Positions 52,389 through 61,251 of a stretch of DNA of 64,000 bases are shown piece after piece. Under the pieces are notes generated by a model. The model had not been told where the DNA came from, made no database searches, and saw nothing but the letters and a program-made list of their open reading frames with translations. The translations under genes and the position numbers were made by a program. Numbering within the stretch: the stretch's first letter is position 1; each line of letters opens with the position of its first letter. Origin of the DNA: Hamadaea flava (GTDB lineage: Bacteria > Actinomycetota > Actinomycetes > Mycobacteriales > Micromonosporaceae); the NCBI RefSeq assembly GCF_024172085.1, contig NZ_JAMZDZ010000001.1, positions 3,906,001 to 3,970,000 on the forward strand, given 5' to 3'.

Positions 52389-52831
52389 GACGCACCTCCG
52401 GGTACAAGCCATCGCCGCTCGGCTATCGCTGTCCGGCGGCGCGGTCAGCGTAACCCCGGATTTTGGTGATCAAGCCCGATGCGTCGTGACGGTCCGTATC
52501 GAGGACCTGGTCAGAGGCCATCCGGGTATCAGAACGAGTATCAGACCGGGTGGTAGTTCGGGATTCCCGTCTATGTGGACTGTCCGTGAAGGTGGACCTA
52601 CCACAAGCGATGTATCGATCCCTGGGTCACCGCCGAGCGTCCAGCCCGGTCGGGTCACGGCCCTGCGGAGGCGCAGAAGGACCGGCGGTAGGGCGCGCAC
52701 GTGATGCGTGCGGCTTGACCATACCGGCTTCTCGCCGCCGCTCCTAGCGCCCGCCCGCCGTCGTAGCTATGCATAGCGGGGCGGCGGGCTGGGTCAGATG
52801 TCCATGATCGCCACCGAGGGAGGCCGGTCCG
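52389..52831. other. Divergent intergenic region with a hairpin
   Basis: The 443-bp interval separates the XRE/DUF397 pair from the GPP34 operon. It contains two GTATCAGA copies near 52523-52550 and a hairpin at 52753-52789. I see no gene in it. Confidence 0.45.
52753..52789 (+). promoter_or_regulatory. Hairpin with a 12-bp palindrome upstream of the GPP34 gene
   Basis: GCTATGCATAGC (52766-52777) is a perfect palindrome, enclosed by arms GCCCGCCG (52753-52760) and CGGCGGGC (52782-52789). It lies 43 bp before the ATG at 52832 and may be an operator. A TTGACC -35-like box lies upstream, near 52714. Confidence 0.45.
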
Positions 52832-53467
52832 ATGATGCTCGGCGATGACTTCTTCCGGCTTGCCCACGACGACGGGACCGGCAGGCCCCGCCTACATGCC
52901 AAAGCCCTCAATGTCGGCTGCGCTGCCGCGCTGCTCGCCGAGCTGATCAGCACGCGCCACATCGAGGTCGACGACACCGGCGTGCTGATCAAGAATCGGC
53001 AGCCGCCCGAGGACTCGCTGATGCATGTCGTCCTCGACCACCTCGTCAAAGAGGAAGGGCGCCGGCACAGCGTCAGCACGTGGTTGACCTTCTTCAGCAA
53101 GGACGCCGTCACCCAGATCGCCGAAAGGCTCCTGCGGGGTGGCCACGTCGAGATGACTCCGGTCCGCAAGCTGGGCCGCCAGACCGGGCTGCTCTACATA
53201 CCGGTGGACCGCAACGAGGCCGCGCGCCCGTGGGCGGTGCTGTCGCAGCTGCTGCGACGCCACGAACCGCTGGCCTACCACGAACTCGCGCTCGCCGGGC
53301 TGACCGTCGCGACGGGCCTGGAGCGCTGGCTGCTGATGGACGCCCCCTTGAAGACGTTCGAGTTCCTGCATAGCCAGGTTGCGAACCTCTGGCCACCGAT
53401 GACCTGCCTGCTGCGGTACACGCACGAGGTCATCGGGGAGGCGGTGCTCGCGCACCGCCACAAGTAA
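52832..53467 (+). CDS. GPP34 (GOLPH3-like) phosphoprotein
   Basis: The 211-residue product has the GPP34 order: MLGDDFFRLAHDDGTGRPRL at the start, a helical bundle (ALLAELISTRHIEVDD), the RHSVSTWLTFFSKDAV and LLRGGHVE segments and a C-terminal helical region. Bacterial GPP34 proteins are abundant in actinomycetes and may bind phosphoinositide-like lipids; their physiological role is not established. It has GAGGGAGG as ribosome-binding site and lies 27 bp before the permease. Confidence 0.85.
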   Translation: MMLGDDFFRLAHDDGTGRPRLHAKALNVGCAAALLAELISTRHIEVDDTGVLIKNRQPPEDSLMHVVLDHLVKEEGRRHSVSTWLTFFSKDAVTQIAERLLRGGHVEMTPVRKLGRQTGLLYIPVDRNEAARPWAVLSQLLRRHEPLAYHELALAGLTVATGLERWLLMDAPLKTFEFLHSQVANLWPPMTCLLRYTHEVIGEAVLAHRHK

Positions 53468-53494
53468 CCCACCCCCACGATTCAGGAGTTCCCC

Positions 53495-55009
53495 ATGCCC
53501 TTCGCTAGAACCCCGGCCACGGCGAGCAACGTGGCCAACGCCCTGGCCCGCAGCCGACTGGGCACCCCCGCTGTCGTGGTGTTCGTGATGGCCGCCGCCG
53601 CGCCGCTGACGGTGACCGCCGGAGGTGCGACCAGCGGATTCGCGATCACGGGCAGCAAGGGCATCCCGGTGGCGTACCTGGCCGTCGCGGTCATCCTGGC
53701 CCTGTTCGCGGTCGGCTACGTCGCGATGTCGCGCCACGTCGTCAACGCCGGAAGTTTCTACAGCTACGTCAGCCGGGGCCTGGGCAAACCGGCAGGCGTC
53801 GGCGCGGCGTTCGTCGCCGTGCTGGCGTACAACGCGATGCAGATCGGCTTGTACGGCGGCTTCGGTGCGGTGCTGTCCGGGTGGCTGCACGACCGGTTCG
53901 GCATCTCGATCGCCTGGTGGCTGTGCGCGCTCATCGGCTGGGCGGTCGTGGCCGTCCTGGGAGTCCTGCGCATCGACCTCAACGGACACGTCCTGGCCGT
54001 CATGCTCGCAGCCGAGGTCGTCGTCGCGGGCCTGTTCGCGATCGTCATGGTCTGGCATCCGGCCGGGGGCAACGTCAGCTTCTCCACCCTGTCGCCCAGC
54101 TACCTCATCGCCCCGGGCATCGGCGCGGCCTTGGTGACCGCGGTGACCGGCTTCGTCGGTTTCGAGGCCACCACGGTCTTCTCCGAAGAGACCCGCGACC
54201 CCCGGCGCACGGTGGCCCGCGCGACCTACATCGCGGTCGCCATCACCGGCCTGCTCTACGCAGGTTCGGCGTGGGCGCTGACGGTCGCCTCCGGACCGGA
54301 CAAGATCGTGCCGGACGCCCAGCAGTACAGCACGGAGCTGATCTTCAAGCTGGTGCAGCCGCACCTCGGGCAGTTCTTCGTCGACCTGGGCCACATGCTG
54401 TTCGTGACCTCCCTGTTCGCCGCGCTGCTGAGCTTCCACCACACGGTCGGCCGGTACCTGTACAGCCTGGGCCGCGAGAAGGTCCTGCCGAGCTTCCTGG
54501 GCCGGACCAGCCGCAGAACCGGCGCACCGTGGTGGGGCTCGGCCACCCAGAGTCTCCTGGCGCTGGCGGTGCTGATCGGCTACGCCATCGCGGGCGCGGA
54601 CCCGATCGTGCACCTGTTCTTCTGGGTCACGGTGTCGGGCGGGCTCGGCGTCCTGATCCTGATGACCCTGACCTCGGCCGCCGTGATCGGGTTCTTCGGC
54701 CGCGACCGGCTCGGCGAGAACGCATGGCGCAGGATCGTCGCCCCCGTCCTGGCGACCATCGCCCTGGGCTGGGTCCTCTACCTCACCATCGACCAGTTCG
54801 ACGTGCTCCTCGGCGTCACGCCCGACTCGCCGCTGCGCTGGCTGTTCCCGGCCTCGTTCGCGGTCGCCGCCCTCGCGGGCCTGGTCTGGGCCGGGCTGCT
54901 CAAGGCGTGGAGCCCGGCCGTGTACGAGGCGATCGGCATGGGAGTGAAAGCCAGCTCGGCAAACCCGTTCGCGCCGGCCGCGCCTCTGGCCGAGGCGAGG
55001 CGGTCATGA
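53495..55009 (+). CDS. APC-family amino acid/polyamine permease
   Basis: The 504-residue protein has about twelve hydrophobic helices and the APC core: MAAAAPLTVTAGGATSGFAI for helix 1 and its unwound region, GSFYSYVSRGLGKPAG (helix 3 motif) and GFVGFEATTVFSEETRDPRR (helix 6). It should carry amino acids or polyamines with protons across the membrane; the substrate is not readable. RBS CAGGAG lies upstream and it is coupled by ATGA to the GNAT gene. Confidence 0.9.
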   Translation: MPFARTPATASNVANALARSRLGTPAVVVFVMAAAAPLTVTAGGATSGFAITGSKGIPVAYLAVAVILALFAVGYVAMSRHVVNAGSFYSYVSRGLGKPAGVGAAFVAVLAYNAMQIGLYGGFGAVLSGWLHDRFGISIAWWLCALIGWAVVAVLGVLRIDLNGHVLAVMLAAEVVVAGLFAIVMVWHPAGGNVSFSTLSPSYLIAPGIGAALVTAVTGFVGFEATTVFSEETRDPRRTVARATYIAVAITGLLYAGSAWALTVASGPDKIVPDAQQYSTELIFKLVQPHLGQFFVDLGHMLFVTSLFAALLSFHHTVGRYLYSLGREKVLPSFLGRTSRRTGAPWWGSATQSLLALAVLIGYAIAGADPIVHLFFWVTVSGGLGVLILMTLTSAAVIGFFGRDRLGENAWRRIVAPVLATIALGWVLYLTIDQFDVLLGVTPDSPLRWLFPASFAVAALAGLVWAGLLKAWSPAVYEAIGMGVKASSANPFAPAAPLAEARRS

Positions 55010-55644
55010 CCGGTACGCGCAACCTCACCATCCGCCGCGCCGAGCCTGCCGACGCGCAACGTCTGACCGGGCTGCTCGCCGACGCGTTCCTGATCTCCCC
55101 GGTCGGCGACTGGCTCATCCCGGATATCGACGTACGCCGCCGCGTCTACCTGCGCTACTTCGACATCTTCGTTCAGCACGGCCTGACGCACGGCCTCGTG
55201 GACGTAACCACGGACCTCAGCGGCGTGGCCATCTGGCTTCCTCGCGACCACGCAACCGCTGGCCCGGACAACTATGACGAGCAGCTCGCCGAGGCCACCG
55301 GATGGTGGGTCGAGCAGTTCCGCGTGCTGGACGAGACCTTCGACAAGCAGCACCCGCACGAGGTGTTCCACCACCACCTGCTGTTCCTGGGCGTCCTGCC
55401 CAGCGAGCAGTCACGCGGCATCGGGTCGGCGCTGCTGGCCCACCACCACGCCCACCTCGACGCCGAAGGCATCCCGGCGTACCTGGAAGCCAGCATGCCC
55501 CGCAACCGCGACCTGTACCTGCGCCACGCCTACACGGCGAGGAACCCCTTCTACCTGCCCGATGACGGCCCGCCCCTATGGCCGATGTGGCGCGAACCGC
55601 AGGTCACCGAGCCATCGCCGCGAGAGGACGACGTCCAGTCATGA
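55006..55644 (+). CDS. GNAT-family N-acetyltransferase
   Basis: The 212-residue product starts RNLTIRRAEPADAQRL and has GNAT motif A/B features: LFLGVLPSEQSRGIGSALL (acetyl-CoA phosphate loop QxxGIG) and AYLEASMPRNRDLYLRHAY. It overlaps the permease gene and the next gene by 4 bp each. The substrate may be an amine or amino acid imported by the permease, which is inference from the operon. Confidence 0.85.
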   Translation: MTGTRNLTIRRAEPADAQRLTGLLADAFLISPVGDWLIPDIDVRRRVYLRYFDIFVQHGLTHGLVDVTTDLSGVAIWLPRDHATAGPDNYDEQLAEATGWWVEQFRVLDETFDKQHPHEVFHHHLLFLGVLPSEQSRGIGSALLAHHHAHLDAEGIPAYLEASMPRNRDLYLRHAYTARNPFYLPDDGPPLWPMWREPQVTEPSPREDDVQS

Positions 55645-56573
55645 CCGACGCACCTGAACGCCCCACCCGACGCCGGTGGCTCGTCCCTGCCGCTGTGGCC
55701 GTCGCCGTCCTGGTGGCGGCATCGGCCGGGGCCGTGGCGCTCACGCCGAGCGGACTCGCCTCACTGACGCCAACGCCAGCCAGCGTCGCGCTCACCGTGA
55801 TGCCGGAAGCCGCCTCACCGACGCCACCAGCCGACGCCTCCGGGCCGCTGATCGCCGTGGCTGATCTCCTGGTCGCCGCACCCAGCGACGCCACGCACGG
55901 GCGGTACTACTACCTCCAGGTTGAGGAGTGGTCGCGGGCCGACGCCGAGATCATCGGATTCCGCCGCGAAGACTGGCGCACCGATGACGGCGGCCTGATC
56001 CGCTCGCAGCAGCGCCTACCGGGCCAGCCAGCAGCATCGTTCGACATGGCGCGCATCGGGGTGCCCGGCACCTTCGACGGGGTGAAGCCGAAGCGCGACA
56101 CCGGCGACCCCGCCGAGATGGAGTCGTTCATCGAGCGGCACGGGCGCCCGCCGGGCAACCCGACCGAGCTGGCGAAGATCATCGACAACGACAACGGTGG
56201 CCAGCCGCTGACCGACCCGTGCCCGCCCGCGTGCGGCCTCACGATCCGGCCCATCGTGTTCTTCGACGCGGTCACCGGCCTGTACCGCGAGACGTACCTC
56301 GACCTGCCCGCGCGTACGGCGCTGCTGCGGCTGGTGGCTGTCCAGCCCGGTATCACGTTGCTCGGTGAAGTCAACGACCGCGCCGGACGCAAGGCCATCG
56401 GCGTGGCCGTCACCGAAGGCGGCGTCCGGTTCTGCCTGCTGTTCGACCGCAAGACCGGCGTCCTGCTGGCCTCGGAGCGAGGCGTCCCCGGCTACGTACT
56501 GGACGACTACACCCTCTACCTGACCCTCGACCGCCGCGACAGTACGACCCCGACCAATAGCACGGCGGCCTAG
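55641..56573 (+). CDS. Membrane-anchored hypothetical protein
   Basis: The 310-residue protein has a basic N-terminus, one hydrophobic helix (about 13-36) and a Pro/Thr-rich stretch, then a soluble domain containing YYYLQVEEWSRADAEI, a Cys pair (DPCPPACGL) and ITLLGEVNDRAGRKAIGVAV. The pattern resembles actinomycete CU044_5270-type proteins (outward-facing sensors near sigma-factor genes), but the identification is weak. It is coupled to the GNAT gene by 4 bp. Confidence 0.55.
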   Translation: MTDAPERPTRRRWLVPAAVAVAVLVAASAGAVALTPSGLASLTPTPASVALTVMPEAASPTPPADASGPLIAVADLLVAAPSDATHGRYYYLQVEEWSRADAEIIGFRREDWRTDDGGLIRSQQRLPGQPAASFDMARIGVPGTFDGVKPKRDTGDPAEMESFIERHGRPPGNPTELAKIIDNDNGGQPLTDPCPPACGLTIRPIVFFDAVTGLYRETYLDLPARTALLRLVAVQPGITLLGEVNDRAGRKAIGVAVTEGGVRFCLLFDRKTGVLLASERGVPGYVLDDYTLYLTLDRRDSTTPTNSTAA

Positions 56574-56630
56574 CTCAACACCTCAGCCGGGCCGGTACCG
56601 CCAATCTCTGAACGTCCCTGGAGGAAGACG

Positions 56631-57209
56631 ATGACCACTCACGTCACGCCCATGACGTCGCCCCCGGCGGCACCGGCCCGGCCCGCGACCACCTTCGCAC
56701 GGCCCCTTCTCGACCTGATCCACAAGATCATTCACCGGCGAGCGAGTACGCCAGCGCACTACGGCCCGCCCGCCCAACCGCCGCACGACCGCGATCCTGC
56801 CACCATCGACAGCATCGACCAGTACGCCCCCGGCGCACCGGTCTGGGCGTACATCGGCGGCACCTGGCTCGGCGCTGGCATCGCCGACACCACCGGCAGT
56901 TCCGCCCTGGTGATCTACCCCGCGCCCGGTTCGGCTGACGTCATGGTCGAGACGGTGCACATCAGCCATCTCCAGCGGCGCGACCGGCCGGCACGAGAAG
57001 GCGACTCGAGGACATCGCCAGCTGCCTCCGGGGACCTTCCGACCGCCGGCCAAGCCCTAGTGATCCTTCGTCTGCACTACCCGGACGAGCTCGGACTGTG
57101 CACCGGCTGCGCGGAGCGCACCCGGTTCCGGTGGGCGCCCTGCCCCGAGGCGAAACAAGCCATGGCGGTGCTCGGCACCGACCCCGCCACACAGGTCGGA
57201 GCACCGTGA
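56631..57209 (+). CDS. Hypothetical protein of the exonuclease operon
   Basis: The 192-residue product has a Pro/Ala-rich disordered first third, then a beta-rich segment (APVWAYIGGTWLGAGIADTT, HISHLQRRD) and CTGCAERTRFRWAPCPE near the C-terminus, possibly a zinc site. Its stop overlaps the next ATG by 1 bp. RBS TGGAGGA is clear. No family recognised. Confidence 0.5.
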   Translation: MTTHVTPMTSPPAAPARPATTFARPLLDLIHKIIHRRASTPAHYGPPAQPPHDRDPATIDSIDQYAPGAPVWAYIGGTWLGAGIADTTGSSALVIYPAPGSADVMVETVHISHLQRRDRPAREGDSRTSPAASGDLPTAGQALVILRLHYPDELGLCTGCAERTRFRWAPCPEAKQAMAVLGTDPATQVGAP

Positions 57210-57493
57210 TGGCCGCCGTCCTTCAGCTGCCTACAGCGGCCCGACGCCGGATCTACCAGACGCTGGTGAGCCAGCCCGGCAGGCACTGGACCGTCCGCAC
57301 ATTGACCGAGGCACTTGCCGCGCACGCCACCGTCAAGGAGACAGCCGTGCGGGACACAGTCAACTTCCTGTTGAGCCTGAACGTGGTCGCCCTGGTCCCG
57401 TACCAGCGGGCCATGACCGTCAGCCTGACCGGCCCCGGCGAGCGCGCTCTGATCGTCGCTCTCCGCCGCGCCCGGTCGCAGACGGGAGCATGA
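57209..57493 (+). CDS. Small winged-helix protein
   Basis: The 94-residue protein reads as one winged helix: RRRIYQTLVSQPGRHWTVRT, LTEALAAHATVKETAVRDTV, then VALVPYQRAMTVSLTGPGER as the wing. It could be a regulator of its own operon. It overlaps the preceding gene by 1 bp and the exonuclease gene by 4 bp. Confidence 0.6.
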   Translation: MAAVLQLPTAARRRIYQTLVSQPGRHWTVRTLTEALAAHATVKETAVRDTVNFLLSLNVVALVPYQRAMTVSLTGPGERALIVALRRARSQTGA

Positions 57494-58209
57494 CGATGCG
57501 GATCGGGCACGCCGACAGCATCGGCAAGCGGCGCGGGACACCGGCGGCACACGCGAAGTACGGAAGACTGGCCCCGGTGGGTTCCCCGCTGTGGCACGCC
57601 GCCGACATCGTCGCCCTCGACCTGGAGGGCAGCGGCGCACAGGACCATGCCGCCGAGGCGATCTTGGAAGTCGCCGCAGTCCCGCTGCTCAACGGCCAGC
57701 CCGACCTCGATCGCGCGTTCACCTCGCTGGTCAACCCCGGACGGCCGATACCGCCGCGATCATGGCTGGCACCCGGCCTGACGGACGGAGTCCTCGCGAC
57801 CGCCCCGGCGTTCGACAGCATCGCGCCCACCCTTGCTGAATTGATCGACGGGAAATGGGTGCTGGGGCACAACGTGCAGGTGGACTGGCGACTGCTGAGC
57901 GGGCACCTTCCCGGGCTCCGCCCGGCTGGCCTGCTCGACACGCTGCAGCTTGCGCGGACCATGGCGTTCCCCGACCGCAAGCTGTCGACCCTGGTGGACA
58001 GCTTGCGCCTGCGGGAGGCGATGCACGCCGCCGCCGGAAGCAGCCAACCGCATCGCGCGTACTGGGACAGCGTCGCCGCCGCCTACCTGCTGCCGAAGCT
58101 GATCTACCGGCTGTGGCCGAAGAGACCGCCGACTTTCGAGAGCCTTCGGCTGATGGCCGGCGTGCCGCTTCCGGCCGAGCCAGTCGATCAGCCGGGCTTG
58201 TTCGACTGA
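57490..58209 (+). CDS. DEDDh 3'-5' exonuclease (DnaQ/RNase T-like)
   Basis: The 239-residue product contains all DEDDh motifs: ExoI ALDLEGSG, ExoII LGHNVQVDWRLL and ExoIII HRAYWDSVAAAYLL. Fold and length fit a stand-alone exonuclease that degrades single-stranded DNA or RNA from the 3' end. It is translationally coupled to the winged-helix gene. Its proximity to the lanthipeptide cluster (98 bp) may be accidental. Confidence 0.85.
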   Translation: MTMRIGHADSIGKRRGTPAAHAKYGRLAPVGSPLWHAADIVALDLEGSGAQDHAAEAILEVAAVPLLNGQPDLDRAFTSLVNPGRPIPPRSWLAPGLTDGVLATAPAFDSIAPTLAELIDGKWVLGHNVQVDWRLLSGHLPGLRPAGLLDTLQLARTMAFPDRKLSTLVDSLRLREAMHAAAGSSQPHRAYWDSVAAAYLLPKLIYRLWPKRPPTFESLRLMAGVPLPAEPVDQPGLFD

Positions 58210-58307
58210 TCCGCCCCGAACCGCCCCCGCTAGTCAGCCTGCAACGACGCCGCGATGACCGGCTCGGTGCAGGCGGTGTCCAACCGATGTGAGCGAAGGA
58301 GTGCCGA

Positions 58308-59528
58308 GTGGTCGAGATGATCGACACCGACCGTGCCGCCGGGGCGCGTCATGCGCTGGTCGCCGAACTACGCGACCGGGGAAAGATCCTGTCCGGGGCG
58401 GTCGAGCGGGCCTTCCGGCGCGTTCCCCGCGAACGGTTCATGCCCGGTGACACCGAGTTCGCGATGGCGTACGGCTACGACAACTCCGTGGTGATCAAGC
58501 GGGACGGGCAGGGCCGAGCGCTGTCCTCGGTGTCCGCGGCGTACATCCAGGCCGTGATGCTGGAGATGGCGCAGCTGCGCCCCGGCATGACGGTGCTGGA
58601 GATCGGCTCGGGTGGGCTGAACGCCGCCTACATCGCCGAGGTCGTCGGCCCCGAAGGGCGCGTCGTCAGCATCGACATCGACCCGGAGGTCATCGACCGG
58701 GCCGCTGTCGCCCTGGACGCCACGGGCTACAGCAGCCGTGTTCACGTGCTCGTGGCCGACGCTCAGCACGGCGTACCGGACGAGGGGCCGTTCGACGCGA
58801 TCATCGTGACGGTAGGCGCGTGGGACATCGCCCCGGTCTGGCTGACGCAGCTGCGGCCCGAGGGCATGCTCGTCGTCCCGCTGGTCATGAACAACGTGAC
58901 CCGCGTGATCGCCTTCCGCCGCGACGGCGATCACCTGGCCAGCACAGCGACCGAGGTCGCGGGCTTCGTCGCGATGCAAGGCGACGGCGCTCGTGCGGAC
59001 GACCTGGTCGAGCTGCCCGACCCGACGGGCGGCACGGTCAGGCTCTCATTCGACTCCGGCGCGCCCAGCGACCTCGGGCAGCTGTCCGGAGTGCTGGCGG
59101 CCGGCGCGACCGAGTCATGGTCGCAGGTCGCGATCGCCAACGGAGTCTCCTTCGCCGACCTGCACTTGTGGTTCGCGTGGTTCCTCGGCGGGTTCTGCCG
59201 CCTGTCCGCCGACGACGGCACCGACGTGGCCGCGTCGAAGCGGTGGCTGCCGTTCGCGACGGTACGCGGAGCCGGGCTGGCCTACCTGATCCTTCGCGAT
59301 GCGCCGGGCGGGGCGGAGTTCGGTGCCCGCGCCTACGGCCGCGACGGGCAGCTGGCCGCCGACGCGCTGAACGAGCAGGTTCAGGCGTGGCACAGATCCG
59401 GACGACACACCACGCCCACGTTCGCCTACCGGCCCAACGGCCGCGACGCCTCACCCATCCCCGCCGACGCTGCGGTCATGAGCAAGACCCACGGCGTCCT
59501 CACGATCACCTGGCCCACGAGCAGCTGA
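58308..59528 (+). CDS. FxLD-system methyltransferase (PIMT-like), copy 1
   Basis: GTG 58308 has AAGGAG upstream. The 406-residue protein has an N-terminal PIMT-like domain: SSVSAAYIQAVMLEMAQL, SAM motif VLEIGSGG (residues 96-103), VSIDIDPEVI and AWDIAPVWL, then about 200 residues found only in the methyltransferase, FxLD system family. PIMT relatives methylate Asp/isoAsp carboxylates. In lanthipeptide clusters related enzymes methylate an Asp of the peptide, leading to an aspartimide or isoaspartate. The Asp in the precursor (D42, next to N43) is a candidate target. Confidence 0.85.
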   Translation: MVEMIDTDRAAGARHALVAELRDRGKILSGAVERAFRRVPRERFMPGDTEFAMAYGYDNSVVIKRDGQGRALSSVSAAYIQAVMLEMAQLRPGMTVLEIGSGGLNAAYIAEVVGPEGRVVSIDIDPEVIDRAAVALDATGYSSRVHVLVADAQHGVPDEGPFDAIIVTVGAWDIAPVWLTQLRPEGMLVVPLVMNNVTRVIAFRRDGDHLASTATEVAGFVAMQGDGARADDLVELPDPTGGTVRLSFDSGAPSDLGQLSGVLAAGATESWSQVAIANGVSFADLHLWFAWFLGGFCRLSADDGTDVAASKRWLPFATVRGAGLAYLILRDAPGGAEFGARAYGRDGQLAADALNEQVQAWHRSGRHTTPTFAYRPNGRDASPIPADAAVMSKTHGVLTITWPTSS

Positions 59529-59630
59529 CTCTCCCCAAGCCAGTCCGCTGGGCCAGGCCCGACAACCCGACCGCCACAACCACCGGGCGACAGGACACGG
59601 CTCCGGCCGCCCACGAGCAGAAGGAATCCG

Positions 59631-60839
59631 ATGACATTGCAGGTCGATGACGCAGCCGCCTTGCGCCAGGCCATGGTGACGCAACTGCGCGACGAAGGTC
59701 TCATCACCACCGAAGGCGTCGCCGCGGCGATGAACACCGTGCCCCGACACGACTTCGCGCCCGGAGAACCGCTGGAGAAGGTCTACCAGACCAACACCAC
59801 GCTCGTTCCGAAGATCGACGCCCAGGGGCGGCAGACCAGCGTCGTCTCGGCCTCGCACATCCAGGCCATCCAGCTCGAACAGGCCGACGTACATCCCGGC
59901 ATGAGCGTGCTGGAGATCGGCTCGGGCGGCTACAACGCCGCCCTCATCGCGGAGATGGTCGGGCCGACCGGCTCGGTCACGACGGTGGACATCGACGCCG
60001 ACGTCATCGGCCGCGCCCGCGCGGGCCTGCAGCGGGCGGGCTACGACCAGGTCCACGTCGTGCACGCCGACGCCGAACACGGCGTGGCCCACCACGCGCC
60101 CTACGACCGGATCATCGTCACGGTCGGGGCATGGGACATCCCGCCCGCCTGGCTGGACCAGCTCACCCCGGACGGGCGCATCGTGGTCCCGTTGCGCTTC
60201 GCCGGGATCACCCGGCTTATCGCCTTCGACCGCACCCTGGACAGCCCGATGCTGACCGCCAGCAACTACCGGCTCGGCTCGTTCGTGCCGATGCAGGGCG
60301 ACGGCGCCGCCAACGAGCAGCTCATCGCGGTCACCCCCGACGTCGGTCTGCGCCTGGACCAGAACAGCGAGCTGACCTTCGACGTGCCGGCGCTGCGCAA
60401 GGCCCTCAACACCAAGCCCGTGGAGGGCTGGTCGGGTACGCCGTTCGACATGCCCGACGAGCTGGAGCTGTACCTGCTGACCGCCGGGCCGCAGATGCCG
60501 ATGCTGCACGCGGCGCAGGCCGCCATCGAGCAAGGCGTGCTCAACCGCACGGTCCGCACGGGCACCCCGGCGCTGGTGCGCGGCGACACGTTCGCCTACC
60601 GGATCAAGCGGGAGAACCCGGAGGCCGTCAGCGGCTTCGAGACCGGCGTCATCGCCCACGGACCGCAGGCCGAGCAGGTCGGCGCCGAGCTGCTCAACAT
60701 GGTCCGCGCCTGGGCGGGCCGCTACTACCGGCGCGGCGCGGCCCGCATCACCTACCACCCGAACCCCGCCGACACCAGCGGAGTCATCGGGTGGCACACG
60801 ACCAAGCGACACGGCGTCCTGGCCGTCGACTGGTCCTAA
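59631..60839 (+). CDS. FxLD-system methyltransferase (PIMT-like), copy 2
   Basis: The 402-residue protein follows AAGGAA at 59621-59625. Its order mirrors copy 1: SVVSASHIQAIQLEQADV, VLEIGSGG (residues 93-100), VTTVDIDADVI and AWDIPPAWL, then the long family-specific C-terminal part. Both look catalytically intact. Two paralogues beside one precursor could act on different residues or on successive steps. A strong hairpin separates it from the precursor gene. Confidence 0.85.
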   Translation: MTLQVDDAAALRQAMVTQLRDEGLITTEGVAAAMNTVPRHDFAPGEPLEKVYQTNTTLVPKIDAQGRQTSVVSASHIQAIQLEQADVHPGMSVLEIGSGGYNAALIAEMVGPTGSVTTVDIDADVIGRARAGLQRAGYDQVHVVHADAEHGVAHHAPYDRIIVTVGAWDIPPAWLDQLTPDGRIVVPLRFAGITRLIAFDRTLDSPMLTASNYRLGSFVPMQGDGAANEQLIAVTPDVGLRLDQNSELTFDVPALRKALNTKPVEGWSGTPFDMPDELELYLLTAGPQMPMLHAAQAAIEQGVLNRTVRTGTPALVRGDTFAYRIKRENPEAVSGFETGVIAHGPQAEQVGAELLNMVRAWAGRYYRRGAARITYHPNPADTSGVIGWHTTKRHGVLAVDWS

Positions 60840-60847
60840 CAGGCTTC

Positions 60848-60884
60848 GGTGCTCACCTGGGCGACCCACGCCCAGGTGAGCACC
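60848..60884 (+). terminator. Hairpin between the methyltransferase and precursor genes
   Basis: Perfect 15-bp arms (GGTGCTCACCTGGGC / GCCCAGGTGAGCACC) enclose a 7-nt loop, 8 bp after the stop at 60839 and 35 bp before the precursor ATG. With so little room for a new promoter it may be a partial terminator, a processing site or an mRNA stabiliser. Confidence 0.7.
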
Positions 60885-60919
60885 GGGGAACCATATCCAC
60901 CCTCACCAAGGAGGTTGTC

Positions 60920-61087
60920 ATGACCACCCAGCTCGCCCCGGCCCCGACCGACGTCGACGGCCGCGCGCTCGACGACTTCGACCTCGACATCTCGTTCATC
61001 GAGGCCGGGGGCACCGTCGAGCACATCATCAAGATGACCGAGGACAACTGCGGCAGCACCTGCGAGTCGGCCTGCACCAGCTGCTGA
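60920..61087 (+). CDS. FxLD-family lanthipeptide precursor
   Basis: The 55-residue peptide starts at an ATG after AAGGAGG. The leader contains FDLD at residues 20-23, the FxLD hallmark, and the C-terminus is CGSTCESACTSC with Cys at 44, 48, 52 and 55 and Ser/Thr at 40, 46, 47, 50, 53 and 54. Those hydroxy residues would be dehydrated by the LanB enzyme downstream and joined to cysteines to make lanthionine rings. The leader-core boundary is probably between residues 28 and 40; it cannot be fixed from sequence. An Asp at 42 beside Asn 43 is a likely methyltransferase target. Confidence 0.9.
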   Translation: MTTQLAPAPTDVDGRALDDFDLDISFIEAGGTVEHIIKMTEDNCGSTCESACTSC

Positions 61088-61170
61088 CCGCTGCATCGAC
61101 CGTCGGCGGCCACGGACTCTAGCCCGGCCTCGGTGATCTAGCCGACGAGCCGCCATCGCACTCGGTCACG

Positions 61171-61210
61171 GGATGCCCGGCCCTGGAACACGCTCCAGCG
61201 CCGGGCATCC
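61171..61210 (+). terminator. Nested hairpin between precursor and dehydratase genes
   Basis: Perfect 11-bp arms (GGATGCCCGGC / GCCGGGCATCC) enclose an 18-nt loop that itself can pair (CTGGA / TCCAG). It lies 83 bp after the precursor stop. Such partial terminators let much more precursor than enzyme mRNA be made. Confidence 0.65.
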
Positions 61211-61251
61211 CCATCCACCAACAAGACGATCACAGACCTGGGGAGGTCGGT

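Noticed and set aside
52892-54613. A 573-codon minus-strand frame opposite GPP34 and the permease
   Set aside because: Low-complexity, antisense to two well-supported genes.
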